NCBI GenBank assembly: GCA_029931535.1 | Contig: JAQPZY010001405.1 | Location: forward strand, 1,258,501 to 1,322,500 | Direction of reading: 5' to 3' | Length of the DNA stretch: 64,000 nt | Source: Margaritifera margaritifera | Lineage: Eukaryota; Mollusca; Bivalvia; Unionida; Margaritiferidae | Part shown: one piece after another, positions 24,291 through 39,118 of the stretch | Position numbering within the stretch: the first letter of the stretch is position 1 | Layout: each line of letters opens with the position of its first letter | Program-made: the position numbers and the translations under genes | The notes under the pieces: model-generated | Told to the model about the DNA's origin: nothing | The model's database searches: none | Seen by the model: the letters and a program-made list of their open reading frames with translations, nothing else

Positions 24291-26558
24291 CTTTTCTATT
24301 TTTTAAGTCCGTAACTTTTTAGGATCATTTTCTTTTTTTATACCAAAAGAGTATACACGCTGTTCGTAAAATTGAATTTGTTATGCTATATATAATGTTT
24401 CAGAACTAACATATATCATGAGATATTGTTTTAAATCTTTGTTTGACTATGAAAGTTTGCATGGGATCATACCCCTACTAAAACAGTTGCTTTGTTTTGC
24501 TACTGACTTTTGATGCAAGGTCCCGAATTCCATTTCCATTCAAAAGGTTTTCCGAAAGACGATGTCTTAATGTCTATATTTTCTTTTTCGTAAATTTCTT
24601 TAGCGACTTTGTGTACTATTCGCTGGTGAAATCCCAAAATTATGACGGAGATGAAAATACACGTACGTTTCTTTAATAGCCAAGAGACAAGTTATGTACA
24701 TACTATATGAACGTGTACACCACATTTAATTTACAATTTAATCACAAACCAAAATTCTAATAACTGAATATTAAGAAAAATTTACTGATGAAATGCTGTA
24801 CTAAATGTTTATAAAGAATAACTGAGATGGTGTACATATCACATTCATGTAAACCAGTAGATGTCCCATTATAAGAAAGTCGACCTTTGAGAAATTTTAA
24901 TATTGGTGTTAGGTATTTGGTCATATTTACTGATGGCGATATGATTTTTCATCAGGCAAAAACGAAAACGTGAGGAGTATATGACCTTTAAAACAATTAC
25001 TGTGTTTATTCAGAATAACAAAATATATATATGAAGATTGAATATTGACAACATGTGATTATTTTGATACTCGATATATCTACTGAAATCATAAATTTTA
25101 CACTGGCCTTTGAAAGTTGAATCAGGTATGTTAAATGTTACATTTTTCGAAATATTTTGGTCATGCTTTTTCTAAATAATTGTCAATGATTTGGTAATAT
25201 ATTCATTTTTGTCTAAGAATCAATCCTCAAGTTCATTACCCATTTTCACTAAGCTATACATATAATAAAGATGCAAACAGACCAGTATGGCACACGACTT
25301 ATTGATTTACATATATTAGTATTATCTCTTCCAACAACTTTTTTCTTTTACTTTGTTGTTTTGTACAACATTTCAGATACCATAATAATAACGTTAAGAC
25401 TGCATTTCTGACTAACGTAACATTAGAGGTCAAGAACATCTATTTTGAAAGTTAAAGTATCATGGTAACAATTTTCTGAAAGAAACAATGCAAATCATAT
25501 TTATCACTGAAAATATAATACATGTACTCTGTATTAAAATATGGTCAAATATAATAATATACTCTGTATTTAAATATGGTAAACTGTATATTTCCGTCAC
25601 AAAACATAAAAGCTGGTTTGGAGCAAAATGGTTACTGCTACAGTTCAAGACAGACATCGGGAGTTATTGCTTATTTTAGTCATCTGGCCGTTGGAGTTAT
25701 TGCTTATTTTAGTCCTGCCAGGCTGTCCTAAATTCGAGATAAGTTTGTAATCGTTAGCTCCAAGTTTCGAGTCTTATTTCAGTGTACTTTTCAAAATTTA
25801 CGCTTAATATTTTCATACATTGATACAGAACTAAATTTATGTGATATGTAATTTTCCTTTGTATCTCTTCCTTTTCCAAAACATGTGTTCAATACCATGT
25901 AGACAAATGTGATTCTTGAAACTGTCCCCTCCTTGTATTCTGGTTTTTCTCCTGTCTCCATTCATAAAAATATGACCAGTGTATATACTAAATTTCATGT
26001 GATTTTCTTCTCACTACATCAGACAGAAAATTCGCACAGTTATGTTTGGAATTCCTTTATTCGACGAAGATCACACATTCAGATATATCATAAATCGATT
26101 GGACCAATTAGCATCTTTTAGGTTCTGAATCGGCAAGCTGAAATCCATTATGAGTCAATGAAAAACATGTGCCCCTTCAGGAAACAATTCCAGTATTACA
26201 TCGTTTAAAGGTGTTCTTAAATTGCAACAGCTAGTCAGATCACCTGAAACTCGTCTGTTCTAAACACCAAAAATATTTCGTCAATATTTCTATTATTTCT
26301 ACCTGTCTCCAGTGTATCAATGTTTTCCTGTAACGGATAACCCTCAAGGTGTAAATATCACAAAATGTCTTCCTGCCTGACGTATACCCTTTCCATCAGT
26401 GCGATCTGAAATACAAAGAGAACAACCCTAATTGTCGGGACTTTTCAAATATATGCTTTCTCCGTTTCCTGCACCTTCACTGGCCATAAAATTGAAATAG
26501 AATGAAAATGACAGGATATATCCAAAAATGATTAACCTTGGGAATCAGACATGTTTGT
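24291..26558. other. Long unannotated region
   Basis: No coding signal. Two small duplications are visible: AGTTATTGCTTATTTTAGTC twice (about 25661 and 25695), and TACTCTGTATT.AAATATGGT twice (about 25523 and 25559). Remaining sequence is unique in the window. Confidence 0.5.
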
Positions 26559-26566
26559 GCTGTTGA

Positions 26567-26717
26567 CAGTAGTGTATTAACGGGGGGGGGGGGGGGGGGG
26601 ATGGAGCGGTTGCCCCGGGGCGCCAAAGGTCTTAGCTGATAAAAATTCGGGCCTCGTATTCTGGCCCTTTGGGCCACCATCGTCGCCCCGGGCGCCTTTA
26701 TCCTTAGTACGCCACTG
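26567..26717 (-). mobile_element. hAT-type MITE (family F) with perfect 8-bp TSD
   Basis: A 151-bp element. One end reads CAGTAGTGTATTAACGG; the other, inverted, reads CAGTGGCGTACTAAGG (13 of 16 matching). It is flanked by identical octamers GCTGTTGA at 26559-26566 and 26718-26725. The 8-bp duplication and CAG...CTG ends identify a non-autonomous hAT element. It contains a run of 19 G (26582-26600) and paired GCCCCGGGGCG and CGCCCCGGGCG blocks that give it a GC-rich hairpin core. Confidence 0.95.
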
Positions 26718-26911
26718 GCTGTTGAATCTATTGTGTTCAGCCTGCATGTTGACTCTTAGAGACTTTCGAAAAATGAAGCAAAAATTCAGTCAACTGATTT
26801 AAAAATGTTGGTTATGTTCTACATGAGTTTACAAGGATATTTAAGAACTGAGTTAGGTTGCAATCGACTTTAAACTCAAAGTTTCCAGAAAATTTAAATA
26901 TCGTGATCTGT

Positions 26912-26913
<2 letters not shown>

Positions 26914-27004
<91 letters not shown>
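26914..27004. repeat. (TA)n-(GA)n compound microsatellite
   Basis: TA tract 26914-26942 then GA tract to 27004. Confidence 0.98.
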
Positions 27005-27007
<3 letters not shown>

Positions 27008-27094
27008 TTTACAAATATACACCAAACAGAGCGGAAAGTGCCATCCCTGGATCCTACAGGAGAATGTTTGATAATATTAGCAGAATTTTCAAAT

Positions 27095-27212
27095 ACGAAT
27101 AAATAATATTATCATACAGGTTAGAGAATTTTAATTCGTACTCTACGGATATTCGAATCTCCGTAGAGCACGAATTAAAATTCTCTAACCTGTATGATAA
27201 TATTATTTATTC

Positions 27213-27214
<2 letters not shown>
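27095..27214. repeat. 120-bp near-perfect palindrome
   Basis: Left arm 27095-27149 and right arm 27160-27214 are 55-bp reverse complements with a single mismatch (a G:U-type pair in RNA). The 10-bp centre contains ATTCGAAT, itself self-complementary, so the hairpin closes on almost no loop. The right arm passes without gap into the (TA)n tract. The left flank (27040-27094) has no inverted counterpart on the right side. It could be a fold-back element, a snap-back duplication at a break, or part of a larger inverted repeat cut off by the TA tract. Confidence 0.95.

Positions 27215-27299
<85 letters not shown>
27215..27299. repeat. (TA)n microsatellite
   Basis: Pure TA tract starting at the last base of the palindrome arm. 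Confidence 0.98.

Positions 27300-28805
<1,506 letters not shown>

Positions 28806-28899
<94 letters not shown>
28806..28899. repeat. (TA)n tract at LINE 3' end
   Basis: Pure TA tract immediately after the LINE 3' end. It may be the element's own repeat tail, later expanded. Confidence 0.97.
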
Positions 28900-28901
<2 letters not shown>

Positions 28902-29421
28902 ATTTAGAAAGATGAAACTTTCTAACGTACAACTGTACCAGAGAGAGAGAAAGCAGTTTTAGAACTATTATTATATCAGTTATTTCATTAATGCACAGCA
29001 ACATATGCAGAACCAATAAATATAGCACATACAGTTGTCTGCCAATGATTTCTTTCTTATTAATAGGTTTAGATAACTTCATGTACCACCCACATGTTCA
29101 TAGTTCAATGCATTTGAGTGCAGTCTAGTGCATCTAAGTACGGCCCGTCATAAGAGTCACAACAATGACAACGTTTTTGTTGGTTGTGGAGTATCGATCT
29201 GTACATAACACATCCCTTTTGTCGTCCATGGCAAGAGTGACTGGAGCAGTCGTTTCACGCCTACCGAGGTCTTGTAAGCAAAATTCTTGACATTGTTCCC
29301 ACGTGAACAAATTAAAATGATGGCTAAATAATGAGACACACACACCCGACCCGTCAACACCTGAACCGGATAATATAATTTTGTCACGAGCTTGGGGGAA
29401 TCTAATTTTCCAAGTTTTGCC

Positions 29422-29427
<6 letters not shown>
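28900..29427. other. Unannotated stretch
   Basis: Minus-strand frames at 29423-29134 have fairly even composition (for example SPKLVTKLYYPVQVLTGRVC) but no known motif. The local GC content is higher than in neighbours, so an old transposon fragment is possible. Confidence 0.3.

Positions 29428-29506
<79 letters not shown>
29428..29506. repeat. (TA)n microsatellite
   Basis: Pure TA tract. Confidence 0.98.
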
Positions 29507-29508
<2 letters not shown>

Positions 29509-31330
29509 TACATGTAGATAGATTGATAAAGTTGCTGAAAAAGATCGAAGAACAAACTACTTGTACACAATGTTTTCTGTATTTTTTCAAGAAAACTGAT
29601 ACTCCTTCAAATGCAGCTGTTTGCTAAATACTGAATGTCAGGATTAAAACCGATAAACCGTTGTTAATAATATTAACTGCTTTAAGGGAACATAAACGAT
29701 CCTATTATTTAAAAAATCATTTCGAGATATTCAGTACATATGTTTATACTTCATTCCATTATCTTTCTTCCGATCCCAACTAAATAACAATATAATTAGA
29801 ATACTTTTTGACATATTGAATGAAAATTATGTGAATTAGTAATATAATTAATTGAACACATTCCTTATCATGGAATTTATTCCCAACATCAAACTTGACG
29901 CAAAAGTTGGTAGACAAGTGTGCGTACTCCATATTGACGGAAGATAACTCAGATAACGCAAATCATCGTGTAACCTAGCTAAGAGACGTGATCACACCGA
30001 TTCGGGACCAGCGATACATATGAACGGAAAGAAGACTATGAAATTGTTGTGGTCCACTCAAGTAGCAAAAGAACTTAATTAAAGTTTAAATTACCAACAG
30101 AACAAGTTAATAGGATAAACAAAAGGTACGCTTTTATTACATACGAGTGGAATATTGGCATGTTGCAAGATATATTTCAGCAAGTGCAAAGGTAGTCAGC
30201 CATTATAACACTTGTAAGGTTATGTGAGTACAAGAGGCTCTGATATAAGCATATCACTTAATTATGATGAATCAGCAAAGCAAGTCCTGCCCGTTATAGT
30301 TTAAAATTTTGTCTACGTAGCTAAATATTTCTTGAATTGTATGCCGACCATATTATATTATTACTCTGTATAGTAGATCTGATATAACAGATGCGTGATA
30401 TTTGTATAAGTAGAGTAACTCATAACGAGTTAGTGATCTAATACGAATTGTCCATCAGCAATTTGGATTTAAATATTCGGGGGTGTGGTGGGGTGCATAA
30501 TTCATAATGAGAGAAAATATCTGTCTTGGATTTTATATGTCGATGGACGACGCATCTAATTCATAAAAATATATGTAGTCAAGAAAGCACAAAGACTTAA
30601 TAAGTTTAATTTGACTTCTTTTACATGTCCTTGAGTTCACATACATACACTGAAGGCTTTAAAAAACATTCAGGGAAATCATGAGTTTTAGGAACTTCAT
30701 CAAATCAACTTTTACGGGTTATCATTAATAAATATATGAGAGGCTTGACAAAAAATCTTTAAGGGTAGAAAACTGGAATGGCATTTATTGAAATAAATGA
30801 AATGGTTACAACGATAATACGAATTAAATACCATGCGCAATATAATAGGGACGAGAAAAATGCTGACTTGAACAAGGACAACAAAAACGAAAGATCTTCT
30901 AACCATATTCTCTAAATTTGGTAAGAAGTTAAGAACAAATCTCAGACTCGAGCTAAAAATGACTCAGAACAAACTCGGTATAAGATCTGATTTAGAAGTA
31001 TTAGACTCGGGTATTGCTGTCGAGCATGAGAAAAGGAGAATTCGAAACTTGATGATAGTCAATATGTCATCCCAGTTCAAAACAAAATTAATACAAATGT
31101 AATATTACTTTGGAGAAAGAAAATAAAAATAGTGACAACGCTACCTTCTCAGATTGTAAGAGAAGACACCGCTGTTACACAAACTTTAACAGTTACATGC
31201 CTTGTAGCAATGCAAACATTTTTAATTTTATTAAAACAACTGACTGGTCTCATGAACATAATATTGATACAACTCCTGATGAAGCGGGTTCTATACAATT
31301 GTTACTAAAATTATCGCAGAGCATGACCAG

Positions 31331-31331
<1 letters not shown>
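29507..31331. other. Long unannotated region
   Basis: No tandem repeats or recognisable coding. A plus-strand frame starting at 31110 is mixed in composition but runs into the TA tract and has no motif. Confidence 0.45.

Positions 31332-31410
<79 letters not shown>
31332..31410. repeat. (TA)n microsatellite
   Basis: Pure TA tract. Confidence 0.98.
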
Positions 31411-31413
<3 letters not shown>

Positions 31414-33761
31414 AATAAATTTGTGCTGCATTTCATTTCATACTTTCTTACCAAGCAAATTATTGATACAATAATAATTAAATGCATGAATTAAGTATTT
31501 TAAAATGCTATCGGTCATTATTCAGACAGTACAAAACAATGTTATCTTTGTTTTATGAAATGTTTCTCAGTTGTATTCAATCATTACACATCGTCAAAAG
31601 TGATAAAAAAATATAGGATTTTTTTATATTTTGGGACAAGATTGGTTACTTACAGCTACTATTTTATTCAGTATTTTTAGTGCCCAATACTTGAGAAGAC
31701 TGACTGGAAGCCAGACTGTTTATTTTTATTCTATTAACTCATCGATACTTTTCATATTAAAATGAAAAAAAATATTGTCAGTAATATGTTGTGTTACTTT
31801 ACAGAATCACTATTCAACTAGTACAGTTGTTTATTCACATGTGCACACTTTATACTAAATGTAAAACAAATACTTTGAAATTTCATAACTGTCGTTTTTC
31901 ATTTCATCAACAATGCATCTCGCACCTTTTTTAAAATTTATTTAAAAAGGACACACATTCACTGTAACTTCTTGTTTCGTTTTTGTAATCGTCCTATGTA
32001 GCTATGTGCTCTTGAAAACAGAATACACACACACACACACACACACACATATGTGTGTGTGTGTGTGTGTGCGCGTGATTAAATCATTGTGATTTTATTT
32101 ACTTTGGTCGAGTGACTCACATCACCACTTATTTCGTTTCTATAAACGTTGTTTTGTTATTGTGGCACACGAAGGTAGTCAAAATAATTTAATATTTTGT
32201 ATTTTCAACTCCTCGGAAATATAAATATTGTATGCAATATTTAATACCCTGGAAAATACATTATCGAATTCTTTGTAAAGTTCACTGCAATAATTAATAA
32301 AAGTGTCTTTAAATACAACAGCTTACTGTGTCATCATTTTTACAATTGTCACTTGTTGTCCAGATCAATTCATTGATCTGATGAAGAGATCCTATGACCC
32401 ATCGCGTCTCTTTCTCATTCCTTTGGCGAACGTCTTCAGCTGATATTTTCAAGCGGAAAGGTACACTGATATGTTAAAAATGGTTCTTTTCTCAGAAATT
32501 TAAAAAAGTACATTCATTTTGACTTAGTATTAGTGACTTTTTTCGGTCTGTCAGTGGATTTTGTTAGTCATCTCTACTCCACCTCCTGTTATGTTTTCCA
32601 CCTATACATTTCATTGCTCTAATACATGCTTACGTAAAAAATCTCTCTTGGATAGTCAATGCCAATTACTAGTATGTGGATTATTGCTTTGCAAAATTTA
32701 ATAAGGTTTTCTAAATCTTCATGATTGTTACAGGATAACCCTACAAATTCGTAGATTTTCCCTTGACGATCAAAAGATTTTGTAGAAATTATGGTTCATA
32801 TATTTCCCGCATAATATGCACTCTTCCTGTTCTGTTTGTGTATTATTGCGTCATTGTGGACACTGACATTGCATACTAATAGGTAGAAAGTATACCATTC
32901 AATTAGAATGTAATCATATATTGCAGTAAACAAGGAGCCTAAAATCTTTTCAATTTTAAGGGTCCTCCAAAGGAAGAGGTCGAACCTATATATATTAACT
33001 TGGTTAAACAATGAAACAAACAATTGAGTTTTGTGACATTGAGCAATTTATTAATGCAAATCTTCAACAATGAATGATTGACATTGCAAAAGAGAAATAA
33101 TGTAGTAGCAAATTAAATATTGCCAAGTTAAAAGGATGAAAAGCCTCCCAACTTTAAAAATGTTGTACATTGAGATGGGTTTCATTGTCTGTCTGTTGAT
33201 GAATACAATATATGTTATAGATGATTTTGCCATTTAATTAAATTTTTCATTTAAATAATTAAACTTTTACCTTCATGTCAAAGATTTTACAGTATTGTGT
33301 CCTAGCAACGTTGTGTAATTACTGGATACCATCAAAAATCTAATTCTTGTTATTTTTTTTTCAAAGTATGTCTTTAATGTATACCCTTATTGTGATTTTT
33401 TGTTGGGTATCGTTTCTTTGTGGTTTCGAGGAGACTTGCCTTCTTTTGCAGTATATGTTTAGTTTCTTGGTAATTTTTGTTTATTTGTTAAAACATTTAA
33501 CGTGTTATATACGTCCATATCGTTATCTTAAAAAACGTAAATTCAATATAAATAACAACCAGATAATAGGTCTTATAAGATTGTGACAATGAAACACTTA
33601 AATAATTGGTTTAGTTCAATTATATTTCCATAATTGAGTCACCTAAATACAAAGTAAGCTTTCAACCTTTTGTGTGTGAACCTACATAGCATTCTTGATC
33701 ACATGACCTATATTTAGTTGAAAAAAAGCTCAATACTGCGATTTTTCAAAAGCATTCTGCT
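31411..33761. other. Long unannotated region with CA/TG palindrome
   Basis: At 32025-32071 (CA)12 runs through CATATG into (TG)10, a perfect palindrome of dinucleotides able to form a cruciform. Elsewhere only short AT-rich frames are present. Confidence 0.5.
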
Positions 33762-34236
33762 GGGAACAAATAAGTTGTTGTATAAAATTGAGAACAAATA
33801 AGTTGTTGAATAAAATTGAGAACAAAAAAGTTATATACAATTGAGAACAAATAAGTTGTTGTATACAATTGAGAACAAATAAGTTGTTGTATACAATTGA
33901 GAACAAATAAGTTGTTGTATAAAATTGAGAACAAATAAGTTGTTGTATAAAATTGAGAACAAATAAGTTGTTGAATAAAATTGAGAACAAATAAGTTGTA
34001 TAAAATTGAGAACAAATAAGTTGTTGTATAAAATTGAGAACAAATAAGTTGTTGTGTACAACTGAGAACAAATAAGTCGTTGAATAATATTGAGAACAAA
34101 TAAGTTGTTGTATAAAATTGAGAACAAATAAGTTCTTGTATAAAATTGAGAACAAATCAGTTGTTGTATAAAATTGAGAACAAATAAGTTGTTGTATAAA
34201 ATTGAGAACAAATAAGTTGTTGTATAAAATTGAGAA
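33762..34236. repeat. 28-bp minisatellite, about 17 copies
   Basis: Unit GAGAACAAATAAGTTGTTGT plus ATAAAATT. Shortened units occur at about 33826 and 33992 (missing GTTG or similar). The minus strand gives overlapping FVLNFIQQLICSQ-type frames, which are artefacts of the array. Confidence 0.97.
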
Positions 34237-34616
34237 AATTTTCCATCAAAAGTTAATATCATGGGCAAGTTATCTTAATTTTTGTCATCAATATTAAGGG
34301 ACTTTGATGACTAGTATTTCACTAGAGGCTTGAACGAATTACTAGACAAACCCCCAAAATTGCAAATCTTTCTGCAGTATAAAAGCGTACATTACTAATA
34401 ATTATATATTATCTTCAAAAGATAGGCACATGCTTTCTACAGTGTTATGTCGTACATAATTCTAAAATCGAATATTTTCATGATATAGATCTCAACTAAA
34501 ATCTGTAAAAATGATATAAAAAAATGTCATAGATTATCAATTTAATCAAATCTATGCATCGCCATTTTTAACTGTTTTAATAAAATCTTTGAATACAGTA
34601 GACGTTGTGTCTTAAT
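34237..34616. other. Unannotated stretch
   Basis: AT-rich spacer between two minisatellites. Nothing recognised. Confidence 0.5.
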
Positions 34617-36919
34617 AAAACTTATATACTGGTATGTATTATAACAGGAAATTAAAAAACTTATATACTGGTATGTAGTATAATGGTAAATTATAAAACT
34701 TATATACTGGTATGTAGTATATGGTAAATTATAAAACTTATATACTGGTATGTAGTATAATGGTAAATTATAAAATTTATTTACTGGTATGTAGTATAAT
34801 GGCAAATGATAAAACTTATATACTGGTATGTAGTATATGGTAATTTATAAAACTTATATACTGGTATGTTATATACTGGTATGTAGTATAATGGTAAATT
34901 ATAAAACTCATATACTGGTATGTAGTATATGGTAAATTATAAAATTTATTTACTGGTATGTAGTATAATGGTAAATGATAAAACTTATATACTGGTATGT
35001 AGTATATGGTAATTTATAAAACTTATATACTGGTATGTTATATACTGGTATGTAGTATAATGGTAAATGATAAAACTTATATACTGGTATGTAGTATAAT
35101 GGTAAATTATAAAACTTATATGCTGGTATGTAGTATAATGGTAAATTATAAAACTTATATACTGGTATGTAGTATAATGGTAAATTATAAAACTTATATA
35201 CTGGTATGTAGTATAATGGTAAATTATAAAACTTATATATTGGTATGTAGTGTAACGGTAAATTATAAAACTTATATGCTAGTATGTAGTGTAACGGTAA
35301 ATTATAAAACTTATATACTAGTATGTTATGTACTGGTACGTAGTACACGGTAAATTATAAAATTTAGTTATTGGTATGTAGTATAATGGTAAATTATAAA
35401 ACTTATATACTGGTATGTTATATACTGGTATGTAGTATATGGTAAATTATAAAATTTAGTTACTGGTATGTAGTATAAAGGTAATTTATAAAACTTATAT
35501 ACTGGTATGTTATATACTGGTATGTAGTATATGGTAAATTATAAAATTTAGTTACCGGTATGTAGTAAATGTAAATTATAAAACTTATATACTGGCATGT
35601 AGTATATGGTAAATTATAAAATTTATTTACTGTTATGTAGTATAATGGTAAATTATAAAACTTATATACTGGTATATTATGTACTAGTATGTAGTATATG
35701 GTAAATTATAAAATTTAGTTACTGGTATGTAGTATAACAGTAAATTATAAAACTTATATACTGGTATGTAGTATATGGTAAATTATAAAATTTAGTTACT
35801 GGTATGTAGTATATGGTAAATTATACAAATTAGATACTTGTATGTAGTATATCGGTAAATTAAAAAACTTTTATACTGGTATGTAGTATAATGGTAAATT
35901 ATAAAACTTATATACTGGTATGTAGTATATGGTAAATTATAAAATTTAGTTACTGGTATGTAGTATATGGTAAATTATACAAATTAGATACTTGTATGTA
36001 GTATATCGGTAAATTAAAAAACTTTTATACTGGTATGTAGTATAATGGTAAATTATAAAACTTATATACTAGTATGTAGTATATGGTAAATTATAAAATT
36101 TAGTTACTGGTATGTAGTATAACAGTAAATTATAAAACTTATATACTGGTATGTAGTATATGGTAAATTATAAAATTTAGTTACTGGTATGTAGTATATG
36201 GTAAATTATACAAATTAGATACTTGTATGTAGTATATCGGTAAATTAAAAAACTTTTATACTGGTATGTAGTATAATGGTAAATTATAAAACTTATATAC
36301 TGGTATGTAGTATATGGTAAATTATAAAATTTAGTTACTGGTATGTAGTATATGGTAAATTATAAAACTTATATACTGGTATGTTATAGACTGGTATGTA
36401 GTATATGGTAAATTCTAAAACTTATATACTGGTATGTAGTATAATGATAAATTCTAAAACTTATATACTGGTATGTAGTATAATGGTAAATGATAAAGCT
36501 TATATACTGGTATGTAGTATATGGTAAATTATAAAACGTATATACTGGTATGTAGTATAATGGTAAATGATAAAACTTATATACTGGTATGTTGTATAAT
36601 GGTAAATTATAAAACTTATATACTGGTATGTAGTATCACGGTAAATTATAAAACTTATATACTGGTATGTAGTATCACGGTAAATTATAAAACTTATATA
36701 CTGGTATGTAGTATAATGGTAAATTATAAAACTTATATACTGGTATGTAGTATATGGTAAATTATACAATTTATATACTTGTATGTGGTATAATGGTAAA
36801 TTATAAAACTTATATACTGGTATGTTGTATAATGGTAAATTATAAAACTTATATACTGGTATGTAGTATCACGGTAAATTATAAAACTTATATACTGGTA
36901 TGTAGTACAATGGTAAATT
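34617..36919. repeat. 2.3-kb array of 38/39-bp units, about 60 copies
   Basis: Basic unit begins AAAACTTATATACTGGTATG and continues with TAGTATAATGGTAAATTAT. Common variants are TATATGG for TATAATGG (38 bp), AATTTAGTTACTGG for AACTTATATACTGG, and an extra TTATATACTGGTATG insert. The variant ATCGGTAAATTAAAAAACTT recurs at 35851, 36005 and 36236 (spacings 154 and 231, near 4 and 6 units), showing duplication of multi-unit blocks. Open frames such as YKTYILVCSIMVN follow from the 39-bp period. Confidence 0.97.
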
Positions 36920-37455
36920 CTTTCAGGATAGTATAATTTCCTCGTCTTTTGGTATACTAATTTTATTGATACATGTTACGCCATGTAATTCTTAACTATT
37001 GTTAATTGATATTACGGAATATTAATCTAAATAAATCCATTTATTGACATTTGACACTATTTCAATAAAATTCACGAATCTTGTAGAAGTATTGTCTTGT
37101 AAAATTAATGTACTGAAGTGTCACATAAAGTAAATAGTTACCAAAAAGTACATATTTACTCTTATGACATGTATTAAAATCGAGCATGTTATAGCAATTT
37201 TTTGCACAGAAAACTCCCTTTCCCCTATTCATGCACAGATGCATGGAACAGACAGGTACGAAAATATCATTCAAATCATTTATGTACAATATAACTAAAA
37301 CTAATGATATTTTCGGTGTGAAAATGTAGATTCTTTACAACTATTACAGTACTGACCCTGTAAAACATAAGAAATATAGGATTTTACAATTGTAAATTGA
37401 TTTATGGTGCACGGAAAGTTTTAATGAACCTTTTAATACTTCGTGTGCGTTGCTG

Positions 37456-37459
<4 letters not shown>
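36920..37459. other. Unannotated stretch
   Basis: A 75-codon minus-strand frame (37289-37062) without motif; otherwise AT-rich and featureless. Confidence 0.45.

Positions 37460-37526
<67 letters not shown>
37460..37526. repeat. (TA)n microsatellite
   Basis: Pure TA tract. Confidence 0.98.
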
Positions 37527-37529
<3 letters not shown>

Positions 37530-37745
37530 CTATATTTTACATTCATAGAATTTATATCTGATGCTTAAATATTCCCACTACTTCTAAATAATATAAATGG
37601 AAGAAAATTATTTGGTTAAATTTTATGGACCTCAATTCATTTTGATTATGTTATTTTTTATTCTTTGAAGATATTCCAGCAAACATATGATCAGGAAAAT
37701 CGAAGAAACTAGTAATTTCTCCAAGTTAATCATTTCAGCAACAAG

Positions 37746-37872
37746 CAATATATAAAACATAATGTTTCCACATTCAAATACAAAGACGAATATATAAAAC
37801 ATAATGTTTCCACATTCAAATACAAAGACGAATATATAAAACATAATGTTTCCACATTAAAATACAACGAGG
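37746..37872. repeat. 42-bp tandem repeat, 3 copies
   Basis: Unit begins AATATATAAAACATAATGTT and continues TCCACATTCAAATACAAAGAC. The third copy has diverged at its end. Confidence 0.95.
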
Positions 37873-38565
37873 AATACCGTTAATTAGAAAAAATTCTTTG
37901 CTATAATATTCCTATAATATTTTACTTTTCTTTTATCTTGGGTTAAATATAGTCTCAGACAATAGCTCGACTGTGATGCAGAATTAACTTTTCTTTTAGA
38001 CATGTATTGTCGTCTATTTGATGTATCACCCTGCTAAAATAGCTAATATGTTTAATTAACTATACATAGACTGGCATGATAAAAGAGACAGTAGAAAGGT
38101 AAGTAGCTAACAGTTGAATGATAAGTATAAATGAGGCAATTACAAGACTAAATTGGCAAGTAAAGCTAATGAAATATTTGAAATATTGTTCATATTACAT
38201 TCCTCCATTCAAATTTATAGTAAAGTAATTTGATTGTTTGAAGACCATGCTAATTGGAATCATTCATCTCTAAAAACGCGTAGCATATTTTGAAATAGCA
38301 GATAAATCATGTTTATATATTTTCAGGGTTCCTTATAGGAATTTTCCACATTTATATTATACCAAATTAAAGCATTTTCTTTTAACTTTCTTCCCGAAAC
38401 TGTGCAAGAAATTCCATTTCATATCAGAATGATATATTTGCACATTTCCGACTTTATAATTTTGGTCTTCTTTTTCATATTCAAAACATTTGATTGTTAA
38501 TTGTGTAAAATGGCAATGCGATTGGACCAAAATTTAACACAACATTATCTCGGGTCATCTGTCTT

Positions 38566-38570
<5 letters not shown>
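37873..38570. other. Unannotated stretch
   Basis: AT-rich, no gene or repeat recognised. Confidence 0.5.
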
Positions 38571-38640
<70 letters not shown>

Positions 38641-38718
38641 TGTGACAGAGAGAGAGACAGAGACAGAGAGAGACAGAGACAGAGAGACAGAGACAGAGAT
38701 ACAGAGAGAGACAGAGAG
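38571..38718. repeat. (GA)n with GACAGA variant
   Basis: Pure GA first, then irregular GACAGAGA repeats. The decay gradient runs left to right. Confidence 0.97.
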
Positions 38719-39118
38719 TTATTTCTATGTTGATCATATATTGAATTTTGAATATTGAACAATTAATATCACACCTGAAAAAATTGCATTTGTACGATAT
38801 ATTACAAAAGTCAAATATGGTCGGAAAATAGTAATGGTTTCTCGCTGTTACCAAATTAGCATGAAATTTTCATCCTATCAGTTTTGACTGCAGTATGTTT
38901 TAAATTACTGATAGCCTCATGAATATGTAGAAATTTACTTTATGTAGAACTGTGTGGTGCCTTTCATATCTTATATCGGTCAGATAACTTGTTCTTTTGG
39001 ATGACTGTTCTAGCTAATTCAATTGTGGGAAATTGTTGTAAGAGATAGGTTTGGGTAGAATATATTATTTCTATTCTAAGCGTTTAGTTTCATGTATATT
39101 ACAAAAGTTTTTTAAAAG

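Noticed and set aside
30712..30906. Small hydrophobic minus-strand frame as a membrane protein gene
   Set aside because: Composition matches chance frames in AT-rich DNA; no motif, no neighbours, no repeat of the frame elsewhere.
33730..34268. Three overlapping 117-145 codon minus-strand frames
   Set aside because: All are translations of the 28-bp array; 28 is not divisible by 3, so the same peptide text cycles through three frames.
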